Made by a program: the position numbers and the translations under genes. A stretch of DNA of 64,000 nt. Origin: Ignavibacteria bacterium. GTDB lineage: Bacteria > Bacteroidota > Ignavibacteria > Kapaibacteriales > Kapaibacteriaceae. The stretch covers positions 1,980,207 through 2,044,206 of the forward strand of contig CP054181.1 of the NCBI GenBank assembly GCA_015709655.1, written 5' to 3'. Below are positions 7,669 through 16,909 of the stretch, piece by piece (the first letter of the stretch is position 1; every line of letters begins with the position of its first letter). The notes under the pieces are model-generated. The model saw nothing but the letters and a program-made list of their open reading frames with translations, was not told the DNA's origin and did not search any database.

Positions 7669-10365
7669 TTAACGAATTACGTTCAGTTTCATGAAGTACG
7701 AACCTTCTGTTGCAGCAACAACGATAGTGTACATACCGGATGGAGCTGCATTACCGTCGGAGGATGTAAGATTCCACTGTGCTGACGTTGATGTTGGATA
7801 CAGAGTTGTAACTACATTGCCGCGGGCATCGAGAATCGTGACCGATGTGGCGATGGTGCTTCCCGTGCTTATGGTAACGGTGCCTGAAGCCGGATTTGGG
7901 TACGCGCTCATGCCAACCGAATACGCATCGGTTACTGATGCAGCAATTTCGCAGGTACCAGTGGCTACTACAGTAGTGTTACCAGCATCAGCAGATGTAA
8001 TGAGTAAATCGGCAGTATATGATCCCGGGTTAACGGGCTTGAACTCGGCACATACTTCGGCGGTGCCGCCGGCAGGGACGGTAAGCGGTAATGTGGTGGT
8101 GATACCGAATTGTGCCGTACTTGCACCTCCGACGGTGACGGCCTCAATTGCAATGTCGGCTGCAGTAGGATTGGTGATCGTGAAGCATTTTAAGCGAACT
8201 TCGCCCTTATCAACAGTACCAAAATCCAGTTTGCGGTTTACCGAATAGAGAACAACGCCCGAGCCGGAAATCCCAACCGAGCTTGTCCCGGCAGTTGCAG
8301 TGGACTGAACGTTAAGTGTAGCCGAAGAGGTGCCAACGAAGCTTGGAGTGAATTTGATTTTTACAGTGAGTGACTCACCCTTGTTAAGAGTGTTGGCAAC
8401 AGGCGCAGTAACCACAAAATCAGCAGCATTGGGTCCACTAAAACTAAATCCGTTTACGGTGATCGGTACATTACCGCCATTGCGTACCAGGGCGTCAAAC
8501 GTAGTTTCGCGACTGTATCCGAAAGGCACTCTGCCCGCATCAAGGGACGGCGATGAAATCGTGATTGTTGGAATTTGTGATGCGGGGTCAACAACTGTTA
8601 AACGGGCGCTCCTTGAAGTGACGCTTCCGCAGGCGCTGTTGATAACAATGCGGTAGAAGCCTTCGTCAGACAACTGAACGGCTGGGATAGTAAACGATGT
8701 GGCGGCACCACGGGACAGAATCTGATCGTCGTGCATCCAAACAACTTCCTGTGCATGATCAGCCGTAACGTTGAATGTAACTGACTTACCAACGTCGGCA
8801 GTTTTGTCGGCAGGCTGTACCGTGATTGCCGGAACTCCAACAACGCTGACAACTGCCTGCTGGGACGAGGCCGTAAATCCGCACACACCCGTAATCTCTA
8901 CGGTGTAAACACCTGAATGCTGCCTCTTTGCGTTTATAAGTTCCAGCTGATAACTGTTAGAATTATTAATGGGGTTGCCATCCTTAAACCACTTGTAATG
9001 CAGGTCGGATCCCTCCACGCTTACGGTGAGTTTTACGGTTGTACCTTCACATGCGTTAACAGACTGTGGTTGGGCACTTATTGTTGGGGCGCCGTGAACG
9101 CCGATATACACCCGGTCTGACATAGATTCGGCATTACAGCCGGTTTGGGCCGACCCTGGCACGCTAACATGTACCCAGTAAAAACCTTTATCATCGCTGG
9201 TCATGTTTGCCAGTGTGAACGAAGGCTTGTTGGCGCCCTGGATAGGCTGATTATCTTTATACCATTGATAGGTAAGCGTGGAGCCGGTTGCCGCACCGTT
9301 AAGAGTAGTTGTAGCACCTGGACAGAACAAACCGCCTACAGGTGTTTGGGTGAATACCGGTTTGGCAGCAACGATAATAGTAGCCCTCTGACTGGTGTCG
9401 GGTTTACCACAAGCCCCTTTAGCTACCACAAAATACGTTCCTTCATCAATGAGTTTCGCAGATCCAATCAGGTAAGAGTTACCGGTTGCGCCATTGATTG
9501 GCATGTTGTTTTTATACCACTGATACGTAATCAGCGAACCGGTAGCGTTTGCTGCAAGACTGTATTGCTGTCCGTCACACAACGTTTTTCCCGTTGGATG
9601 AGCCGTAATGAGAGCAGGTTTTTGGACAGTTACCTGGTAGGTAGAGGTATTGGCTGACAGGCCACATGCATCCTTGATCTTCACGTACCATGTACCCTGA
9701 TGCTGGCTTTGGGCTACTGAGGCAATGGTATATGACGGAGTTCCGGTCGTTGCTGCAAGCCCGCCATTACAGTACCATTCATAGGTGATTACACCCGGGT
9801 TTGATGATGCGTTTACCGTCATTGTCAGCGGCGATCCCTCGCATCCGGTCACATTGGTTGGCTGACTGAAAATCGTAGGCGTTACGCACGGTGCCTTGAT
9901 TTCGAAGGGTCCGTCGGCATACCAGTCATTCTTGCCGGCATACAAACAATCTTTGGAACCGTCGGGAAGTTCCTCACCCACTCGAATGTAACAATTTTTC
10001 CCATAACCAAAATTAGAAAGTGTAAATTCGCCGGTGATCCAGCCGTAGATATAGCCGTAGCCGTCATCGTACGGACCATACAGATACTGGCAGTACGCAA
10101 CAGTGGTCCACGTCCGGCCGGCATCGGTAGAGATCTGAATCGGGAAATAATGGTCCATCGGGAAGTCCTGAACATCGTAAAATTCAAAGTATGCTTCCAG
10201 ATAGATTACGTCACCGGCTGCAACGAGGGTTGGGCGGTACTTTCCGTTGGCATCCCAGTAATCGATCCCGATGTATCCGTAGTTGTACTCGCACTGTGCC
10301 TTGGTCTGCACTGCTCCCAAAGTTACAAACAGGGCAAGAATGAGAGTTGTATAAAATTTACTCAT
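7669..10365 (-). CDS. T9SS-secreted Ig-like/ASH-domain surface protein, array member 2 (898 aa)
   Basis: Same plan as member 1: signal peptide (cleavage near TKAQ), N-terminal domain starting CEYNYGYIGIDYWDANG and unusually rich in Tyr and Gly, five Ig-like domains, two ASH-like domains (VPFGYSRETTFDALV and FGTVDKGEVRLKCF), and a T9SS tail (YPNPASGTVTI, SGMYTIVV, end MKLNVIR). N-terminal domains of members 1 and 2 share about the same length and the CEYxYGYI opening, making a subgroup distinct from members 3-6, which open with CW. An AGGA ribosome site precedes the ATG. It has its own terminator and a 277-bp upstream gap, so it is probably a single-gene unit. Function unknown. Confidence 0.85.
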   Translation of the reverse strand: MSKFYTTLILALFVTLGAVQTKAQCEYNYGYIGIDYWDANGKYRPTLVAAGDVIYLEAYFEFYDVQDFPMDHYFPIQISTDAGRTWTTVAYCQYLYGPYDDGYGYIYGWITGEFTLSNFGYGKNCYIRVGEELPDGSKDCLYAGKNDWYADGPFEIKAPCVTPTIFSQPTNVTGCEGSPLTMTVNASSNPGVITYEWYCNGGLAATTGTPSYTIASVAQSQHQGTWYVKIKDACGLSANTSTYQVTVQKPALITAHPTGKTLCDGQQYSLAANATGSLITYQWYKNNMPINGATGNSYLIGSAKLIDEGTYFVVAKGACGKPDTSQRATIIVAAKPVFTQTPVGGLFCPGATTTLNGAATGSTLTYQWYKDNQPIQGANKPSFTLANMTSDDKGFYWVHVSVPGSAQTGCNAESMSDRVYIGVHGAPTISAQPQSVNACEGTTVKLTVSVEGSDLHYKWFKDGNPINNSNSYQLELINAKRQHSGVYTVEITGVCGFTASSQQAVVSVVGVPAITVQPADKTADVGKSVTFNVTADHAQEVVWMHDDQILSRGAATSFTIPAVQLSDEGFYRIVINSACGSVTSRSARLTVVDPASQIPTITISSPSLDAGRVPFGYSRETTFDALVRNGGNVPITVNGFSFSGPNAADFVVTAPVANTLNKGESLTVKIKFTPSFVGTSSATLNVQSTATAGTSSVGISGSGVVLYSVNRKLDFGTVDKGEVRLKCFTITNPTAADIAIEAVTVGGASTAQFGITTTLPLTVPAGGTAEVCAEFKPVNPGSYTADLLITSADAGNTTVVATGTCEIAASVTDAYSVGMSAYPNPASGTVTISTGSTIATSVTILDARGNVVTTLYPTSTSAQWNLTSSDGNAAPSGMYTIVVAATEGSYFMKLNVIR

Positions 10366-10479
10366 AGTGTACGTCCTGAAAATATTGAATACGTAATCAG
10401 TAGGTTGCTATATAACGCTAATGCACTGCTTCGGTTACGGTACCCTGTGCAATAAGTTAAAATAACAATAAAAAATGCA

Positions 10480-10511
10480 AAAGCCCCTTTCCTGGTGGAG
10501 AAAGGGGCTTT
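10480..10511 (-). terminator. Terminator of Ig/ASH gene 3
   Basis: Stem AAAGCCCCTTTC / GAAAGGGGCTTT with a short loop, followed on the minus strand by a T-rich stretch (A-rich 10461-10480 on the plus strand). Confidence 0.75.
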
Positions 10512-10539
10512 AAATAGTATTGGATTCGACAGATTATAT

Positions 10540-13248
10540 CTATCTGGCCACGTTGAGTTTCATGAAGTATGAACCGGCCGGGTTAGTTACAATGATGTTG
10601 TACAGACCAGAAGCGAGTGGTAAACCGTTGGCATTTGTCAGGTTCCATACGGTAGCAGACAGTGTGGGGTGCAGGGTGGCAACCACGGCACCGTGTGCAT
10701 CGACGATCGAGATGGTTGATGCGACAGTTTCACCGGTGTTGATGGTAACGCTTCCGCTTGCCGGGTTCGGATAGATGCTCATACCGGCATTCAGGGCGTC
10801 CAGAGTAACCGATGATGCTATTTCGCATGTTCCATTGGCGCCGACAGTAGAGTTGCCGCCGGTGCTGGACTTGATGGCAAAGCTGGCAGTGTAGCTACCT
10901 ACTTCGTGCGGGGTAAACTCGGCACATACTTCCTTGGTGCTACCGGCTGGGACCTCAACGGGCAGCGGAGTAGTGATGCTGAACAGCGAAGCATTGGTAC
11001 CGCTGACCTGGATATCATCAATGGTAATGTTGGTTGACGAGGTGTTGTTAATGGTGAAGCACTTGATCCGTGTTTCATTCTTGTCGGCAGTGCCAAACTC
11101 TACCGTCTGGTCAGTTGTGTACAGCACAACACCGTTACCGCTGATCTCTGCCGTGCTTTCGCCTTCGGTGGCGGTGGACTGAATGTTCAGTGTGGCGGTG
11201 GAGGTGCCAACAAAACTTGGCGTGAATTTAATCTTCACGGTGAGTGACTCACCTTTATTCAATGTGTTGGCAACCGGAGCGGTAACCACGAAGTCAGCCG
11301 CGTTGGGACCGCTGAAGCTAAAGCCGTTTACTGTAATCGGCACGTTGCCTGCATTCATGACCAGTGCATCGAAGGTGACTTCATTGCTGTAGCCAAAGGG
11401 TACGTTGCCGGCGTCAAGGGTAGGTGACGAAACAGCGATGGTCGGCACCAGCGAGCTGGGGTCGATCACGGTAACGCGTGCCAGACGAGAGTTTACGCTG
11501 CCGCAGACGTTGGTGATCACAGCCTGGTAGAAGCCGACATCGCTGAGCTTGACGTCTGTCAGTGTAAGTGTGGCCTCGGTTCCCCTTGCCACTTCCTTAC
11601 CGTTACGGAGCCATACAACCTCTTGTGCACCCTGATTGTTTGCAGTTAGCGTTATGGTTTCACCGACCTCGGCAATAGCGTCGGCAGGCTGCGAGGTGAG
11701 CACCGGTAATGAGTACACATTTACTTCGGCAACCTCACTGGTTGCAAAGAAGCCGCACATGCTGCTCACCTGCACCGAGTATGAGCCCTGCTGTGCGGGA
11801 GTAACGTTGTTGAGTTCGAGAGCATAGTTGTTTGACTGCGGAATCGGAGCCCCTTTATAGAACCACTGATACTGAAGATCTGCGCCCTCAGCATTTACGG
11901 TAAGCGTAATGTCGGACCCTTCACAAACGTCGGCCGAGGCAGGTTGTTCGGTAATGGTAGGTGCATCATATACGCCAACATAGACGCGGCCCGAGGTGGC
12001 GTCGGCCAGGCAGCCGGTTTCAGCTGATCCCGGCACGACTACATACACCCAGTAGAAGCCGTTGTCGCGTTCTGAGATATTATCAATCGTTAGTGTTCTC
12101 TGGTTTGCACCAAGAATCGGTTTATCGCCCTTGTACCACTGGTAGGCCAGGATGTTGCCTGTTGTTTGAGCCGAGAGAGTAGCCTTGCTGCCCGGACAGA
12201 AGGTTCCGCCTGCAAGCGGAGTTGTAAACCGCGGTTTCACGGGTACAGCAATGGTAATTGCTTCGCTGGTGTCCGGGTCGCCGCAGGTACCGTTAACGAT
12301 TACCTGGTACACACCTTCGTTATCGGAAGAGGCACTGGGGATGCTGACTGTAGTTCCGGTTGCTCCGGACATTGCTACGCCGTCCTTATACCACTGATAC
12401 TTAAGGTTCGTACCTTCGGCAGCCACAGAAATTGTGTGTGAATTGCCTTGGCAAACAGTTTTCGATTGTGGCTCCTGCGTAATCTTGGTCGGGATGTCAA
12501 TCGTTACTCTAAACTCATCTGTCTTCGCCTTGGTACCGCAAACGTCAATAATGTTAACCATCCATGTTCCCTCGTGGTCAGCCTTAACTGATTGTGCATA
12601 GGAAAGTGATGGCTGCAGAGTAGTTGTCATTAACACGCCGTCTTTATACCACTCAAAAAAGATGTATCCGTATTCTTCCTTTGTTGCAATCTTCATGGAC
12701 AGCGGATCGCCCTGACATACGGCAATACTTGATGGTTGCGGTTTGACGATAGGCGTAACGCAGGGACGAATTACCTTAATCTTGCCATACCAGTATGGCT
12801 GATTGTAGTCTGGTGGGTACGATTCAGCACAACTCTTGGTATTATTGGGGACTTCCTTTACCCGGATGTAGTAGTCACCAGGCTTTGTGTCGGTTGGCAG
12901 TGTGAACTTATAGACAAGTTCGCCATAGTAGTCATATTTATAATCCCAGGTGGTTACGTCGTCGCTTAAACTCTTCCACGTTGTACCGCCGTCTCCCGAG
13001 AGCTCAACCGCGAATTTCGAGTCTGGAAACCTTCCACTATAATAATAGATCCAGAAGTAAGCAGCTACAACGTCACCGGGTGCAACGGTCAGAGCCTGGT
13101 CACTCCAAACATACTGTCCGGTTTTAGCGTCAATGAAATAGTCAAAAACTAGTTGGCCATTCCAGTTCCAGCAGTCCTGGGCTTTTACCCCGACGCTTGA
13201 CTGGAATAGCAACACTGCAAACACAAATAATGTTGCAAAAGATTTCAT
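10540..13248 (-). CDS. T9SS-secreted Ig-like/ASH-domain surface protein, array member 3 (902 aa)
   Basis: The start is placed at ATG 13248 because the protein then begins with a normal signal peptide (MKSFATLFVFAVLLFQ, cleavage near VKAQ) and has an upstream AAGGG; the longer frame to 13320 adds 24 unlikely residues. The N-terminal domain (about 25-165) opens CWNWNGQLVFDYF, is rich in aromatic residues and contains ELSGDGGTTW and PGDYYIRVKEVP. Five Ig-like domains, two ASH-like domains and a T9SS tail (YPNPASGSVTINTG, ASGLYNIIV, end MKLNVAR) follow. From the first Ig domain to the T9SS tail it is nearly identical to members 4-6 and shares a 380-bp identical stretch with member 4. Function unknown; surface display is inferred. 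Confidence 0.85.
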   Translation of the reverse strand: MKSFATLFVFAVLLFQSSVGVKAQDCWNWNGQLVFDYFIDAKTGQYVWSDQALTVAPGDVVAAYFWIYYYSGRFPDSKFAVELSGDGGTTWKSLSDDVTTWDYKYDYYGELVYKFTLPTDTKPGDYYIRVKEVPNNTKSCAESYPPDYNQPYWYGKIKVIRPCVTPIVKPQPSSIAVCQGDPLSMKIATKEEYGYIFFEWYKDGVLMTTTLQPSLSYAQSVKADHEGTWMVNIIDVCGTKAKTDEFRVTIDIPTKITQEPQSKTVCQGNSHTISVAAEGTNLKYQWYKDGVAMSGATGTTVSIPSASSDNEGVYQVIVNGTCGDPDTSEAITIAVPVKPRFTTPLAGGTFCPGSKATLSAQTTGNILAYQWYKGDKPILGANQRTLTIDNISERDNGFYWVYVVVPGSAETGCLADATSGRVYVGVYDAPTITEQPASADVCEGSDITLTVNAEGADLQYQWFYKGAPIPQSNNYALELNNVTPAQQGSYSVQVSSMCGFFATSEVAEVNVYSLPVLTSQPADAIAEVGETITLTANNQGAQEVVWLRNGKEVARGTEATLTLTDVKLSDVGFYQAVITNVCGSVNSRLARVTVIDPSSLVPTIAVSSPTLDAGNVPFGYSNEVTFDALVMNAGNVPITVNGFSFSGPNAADFVVTAPVANTLNKGESLTVKIKFTPSFVGTSTATLNIQSTATEGESTAEISGNGVVLYTTDQTVEFGTADKNETRIKCFTINNTSSTNITIDDIQVSGTNASLFSITTPLPVEVPAGSTKEVCAEFTPHEVGSYTASFAIKSSTGGNSTVGANGTCEIASSVTLDALNAGMSIYPNPASGSVTINTGETVASTISIVDAHGAVVATLHPTLSATVWNLTNANGLPLASGLYNIIVTNPAGSYFMKLNVAR

Positions 13249-13576
13249 ACAAAGAACCCTTCGTTGGTTAAATCCTGAATTGTTTTCAATGGTACTGTGC
13301 GGTTCATACAGTATGCTCAAAAAACACCTGTTGGCATTAACACATCCGGAGCTGAAAACGCAATGTAATTCAACGAATCTGTCAACACGCTATGAAACCA
13401 GTTTACAACAATAACACTTAGTAGGGATTATTGTTACTTTGGGGGTCGGTTACTAAAACTACAAAATGTTGTAACAACTAGATAATTAAAGTCCTTACGA
13501 CGCAACGGTGCTGTTCATGGTTCCGATTTGATGCAGCGTGTTTACCCGGATAACAAGGGCATACCCCATAAATAAA
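13249..13576. other. Intergenic region upstream of array member 3
   Basis: About 330 bp between the start of member 3 and the terminator of member 4. It must hold the member 3 promoter and leader. I see no TAnnTTTG box with a matching upstream TTTG, no RNA gene and no credible small protein. Confidence 0.5.
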
Positions 13577-13608
13577 ACGGCTCTCCTCTGATATCAGAGG
13601 AGAGCCGT
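13577..13608 (-). terminator. Terminator-like palindrome of Ig/ASH gene 4
   Basis: A perfect 32-bp palindrome (arms ACGGCTCTCCTCTGAT / ATCAGAGGAGAGCCGT) lies about 30 bp after the stop; the minus-strand tail is only moderately T-rich. Almost the same palindrome follows member 5. Confidence 0.75.
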
Positions 13609-13638
13609 GTGTAAAATCGGCAGATTGATGGTTACGGG

Positions 13639-16395
13639 TTATCTGACAACGTTGAGCTTGATGTAGAACGAACCTGCCGGATTGGCAATGATGACGTTGT
13701 ACACACCCGATGGGACAGGCAAGCCTGCAGCATCACTCAGGTTCCATACGGTAGCAGACTGTGTGGGGTGCAGGGTGGCAACCACGGCACCGTGAGCATC
13801 GACGATCGAGATGGTTGATGCGACAGTTTCACCGGTGTTGATGGTAACGCTTCCGCTTGCCGGGTTCGGATAGATGCTCATACCGGCATTCAGGGCGTCC
13901 AGAGTAACCGATGATGCTATTTCGCATGTTCCATTGGCGCCGACAGTAGAGTTGCCGCCGGTGCTGGACTTGATGGCAAAGCTGGCAGTGTAGCTACCTA
14001 CTTCGTGCGGGGTAAACTCGGCACATACTTCCTTGGTGCTACCGGCTGGGACCTCAACGGGCAGCGGAGTAGTGATGCTGAACAGCGAAGCATTGGTACC
14101 GCTGACCTGGATATCATCAATGGTAATGTTGGTTGACGAGGTGTTGTTAATGGTGAAGCACTTGATCCGTGTTTCGTTCTTGTCGGCAGTACCAAACTCT
14201 ACCGTCTGGTCAGTTGTGTACAGCACAACACCGTTGCCGCTGATCGCTGCCGTGCTTGCGCCTTCGGTGGCGGTGGACTGAATGTTCAGTGTGGCGGTGG
14301 AGGTGCCAACAAAACTGGGCGTGAATTTGATTTTTACGGTGAGTGACTCACCTTTATTCAGTGTGTTGGCAACCGGAGCGGTAACCACGAAGTCAGCCGC
14401 ATTGGGACCGCTGAAGCTAAAGCCGTTTACGGTTATCGGTACGTTGCCTGCATTCATGACCAGTGCATCAAAGGTAACTTCGTTGCTGTAGCCAAAGGGT
14501 ACGTTGCCGGCGTCAAGAGTCGGTGACGAAACGGCGATGGTCGGCACCAGCGAGTTGGGATCGATCACGGTAACGCGTGCAGGACGAGAGTTTACGCTGC
14601 CGCAGACGTTGGTGATCACAGCCTGATAGAAACCGGCATCGCTGAGCTTAACGTCGGTCAGTGTGAGTGTGGCCTCGGTTCCCTTGGCCACTTCCTTACC
14701 GTTACGGAGCCATACAACTTCCTGTGCACCCTGATTATTTACTGTCAGCGTTACGGTTTCACCAACCTCGGCAATCGCGTCGGCAGGCTGCGAGGTGAGT
14801 ACCGGTAATGAGTACACCTTCACTTCGGCGACCTTACTGGTTGCAAAAAAGCCGCACATGCTGCTCACCTGCACAGAGTACGAGCCCTGCTGTGCGGGAG
14901 TAACATTGTTGAGTTCAAGAGCGTAGTTGTTTGACCGCGGAATCGGAGCCCCTTTAAAGAACCACTGATACTGAAGATCTGCGCCTTCAGAAATCGCGGT
15001 AAGGGTAATGTCAGACCCGGCACAAACGTCGGCCGAGGCAGGTTGTTCAGTAATGGTTGGGGCATCATAAACGCCAACATAGACGCGGCCCGAGGTGGCG
15101 TCGGCCAGACAGCCGGTTTCAGCCGAACCCGGAACAACTACATACACCCAGTAGAAGCCGTTGTCGCGTTCTGAGATAGCGTCAATTGTTAAATTCTTTT
15201 GGTTCTCGCCAAGCATTGGCTTGTCGCCCTTGTACCACTGATAGGCCAGGATGGTGCCTGTGGTATTGGCCGTAAGGGTAACCTTTGCACCGGGACAGTA
15301 GGTACCACCAGCGAGTGGCACCGTAAAGCTTGGTTTTACAGGGACAGCAATGGTTGCAACATCACTGGTGTCGGGATCACCGCAGGTACCATTAACAATA
15401 ACCTGATACAAGCCTTCATTCTCCGAAGATGCACTGGGGATGTTAATGGATGTTCCTGTAGCACCCATGATTGGGGAACCATTTTTATACCACTGGTATC
15501 TCAGGGATGTGCCTTCAGCAGCCACGGTGATTATGTGTGAATTGCCCTGGCAAACAGTTTTCGATTGTGGCTCCTGAGTGATTCTGGTTGGAATATCAAT
15601 CGATACTTTAAACTCATTTGTTTTTGCCTTTGTGCCACAAACATCGATGATGTTAACCATCCACGTTCCCTCGTGGTTTGCCTTTACGGATTGCGCATAG
15701 GTTAGGACGGGTTGCAGCGTGGTTGTAACAAGCTCACCATTGCGGTACCATTCAAAGAAAATGTAGCCGTACTCTTCCTTGGTTGCAATCTTCATCGTGA
15801 GCGGGTCTCCCTGACACACGGCAATATTCGACGGTTGTGGTTTTACTACCGGCGTAACACACGGGCGTACAACCTTGATTTTTCCGTACCAGTACGGCTG
15901 GTTGTAGTCTGGCGGATACGATTGCGCACACCCGCCGTCGGTAGGGACTTCTTTCAGTCGAATGAAATAGTCGCCCGGCTTTAAGTCATTTGGGAGCGTA
16001 AGGCGATCATGAAACATTCCATAGTAATCATATTTATATGACCACGGTGGGTTGCTGCTTGTACTTAAATCATCAGCAGTATATGTTTTTATTACCGTCC
16101 AGCTTGAACCACCATCGCCCGAAATTTCAAATACAAACGAGGCGTTTTTGGGAAGAAAGGTACCGTAACTGGCATAATAGGAATAGTAGTAAAAGTAAAA
16201 ATATGGGTCAATTACTCCGCCCGGATAGGTTTGAACCTGACCATCTGAATAAATATACTGGCCCGTCTGGGTGTCAATAAAGTACTGGAAATACGTATAT
16301 CCCATGTAATTCCAACACGTTTGCGCTTTTGCACCGGTGTGGGTTTGAAGCGCGATGGCAGTAAACACCAACAATGTAGCAAGTGATTTCAACAT
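13639..16395 (-). CDS. T9SS-secreted Ig-like/ASH-domain surface protein, array member 4 (918 aa)
   Basis: Signal peptide MLKSLATLLVFTAIALQ with cleavage near AKAQ, then a Tyr-rich N-terminal domain opening CWNYMGYTYFQYF and containing a run of tyrosines (YFYFYYYSYYASYG). It shares the KEVPTDGG and SYPPDYNQPYWYGK segments with member 3. Five Ig-like and two ASH-like domains follow, then a T9SS tail ending PSGVYNVII and IKLNVVR. The last 135 bp and the terminator are almost identical to member 5, while the ASH region is closest to member 3, so the gene is a mosaic of its neighbours. AAGG lies upstream of the ATG. Function unknown. Confidence 0.85.
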   Translation of the reverse strand: MLKSLATLLVFTAIALQTHTGAKAQTCWNYMGYTYFQYFIDTQTGQYIYSDGQVQTYPGGVIDPYFYFYYYSYYASYGTFLPKNASFVFEISGDGGSSWTVIKTYTADDLSTSSNPPWSYKYDYYGMFHDRLTLPNDLKPGDYFIRLKEVPTDGGCAQSYPPDYNQPYWYGKIKVVRPCVTPVVKPQPSNIAVCQGDPLTMKIATKEEYGYIFFEWYRNGELVTTTLQPVLTYAQSVKANHEGTWMVNIIDVCGTKAKTNEFKVSIDIPTRITQEPQSKTVCQGNSHIITVAAEGTSLRYQWYKNGSPIMGATGTSINIPSASSENEGLYQVIVNGTCGDPDTSDVATIAVPVKPSFTVPLAGGTYCPGAKVTLTANTTGTILAYQWYKGDKPMLGENQKNLTIDAISERDNGFYWVYVVVPGSAETGCLADATSGRVYVGVYDAPTITEQPASADVCAGSDITLTAISEGADLQYQWFFKGAPIPRSNNYALELNNVTPAQQGSYSVQVSSMCGFFATSKVAEVKVYSLPVLTSQPADAIAEVGETVTLTVNNQGAQEVVWLRNGKEVAKGTEATLTLTDVKLSDAGFYQAVITNVCGSVNSRPARVTVIDPNSLVPTIAVSSPTLDAGNVPFGYSNEVTFDALVMNAGNVPITVNGFSFSGPNAADFVVTAPVANTLNKGESLTVKIKFTPSFVGTSTATLNIQSTATEGASTAAISGNGVVLYTTDQTVEFGTADKNETRIKCFTINNTSSTNITIDDIQVSGTNASLFSITTPLPVEVPAGSTKEVCAEFTPHEVGSYTASFAIKSSTGGNSTVGANGTCEIASSVTLDALNAGMSIYPNPASGSVTINTGETVASTISIVDAHGAVVATLHPTQSATVWNLSDAAGLPVPSGVYNVIIANPAGSFYIKLNVVR

Positions 16396-16847
16396 CGTGT
16401 AAACCTTGAATAATGATTACGTGAAAACTTTTTCAATCCGCACAGAGTTTTTCATCCAATGCTGTAGGCGTGCCATACGGAATGCTGGTTGAATTCAGAA
16501 TTGTACGTGGAGCAACACCGACAATCTGACAGCTTGTACGAAGAAAATCAACCAGTCAAGTGCCCGACAATCTGGCAGGTAGTAAAATAAGTTAGCACCC
16601 GAGCCAGACGTAACACAGCTTGAACGTAATATCGTTAGCACCTGAAGCGGGTTTTGGTTACAACGTTTATGAGTAACCAACAAGTGCAGAGTATGCTGCT
16701 CATCACTGTGTTTTGTGGTAAGGCTGTTGTTCCCTTACGGTTAATGAAGTTGAGTGAGGTCAAAAAAAGAAGTAAGAAAAAAACATGTCAAGGCAGAAAG
16801 AAGAGTATTCACATAGTGTAAGTAGCAATGTTCAGAAATAAAAAAGA
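16396..16847. other. Long intergenic region upstream of array member 4
   Basis: About 450 bp. It contains a short imperfect direct repeat (CGACAATCTG near 16530 and again near 16563) and an A-rich stretch near 16760-16850. A 62-codon minus-strand frame here has no protein-like features. No RNA gene seen. Confidence 0.45.
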
Positions 16848-16879
16848 ACGGCTCTCCTCTGATTTCAGAGGAGAGCCGT
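16848..16879 (-). terminator. Terminator of Ig/ASH gene 5
   Basis: Near-perfect palindrome (ACGGCTCTCCTCTGA / TCAGAGGAGAGCCGT) differing at one central base from the one after gene 4; the flank 16837-16845 is A-rich, giving a T-rich minus-strand tail. Confidence 0.8.
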
Positions 16880-16909
16880 GTGTAAAATCGGCAGATTGAT
16901 GGTTACGGG

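Noticed and set aside
16495-16683. 62-codon frame upstream of Ig-array member 4
   Set aside because: No signal, no ribosome site and no conservation in the other spacers.
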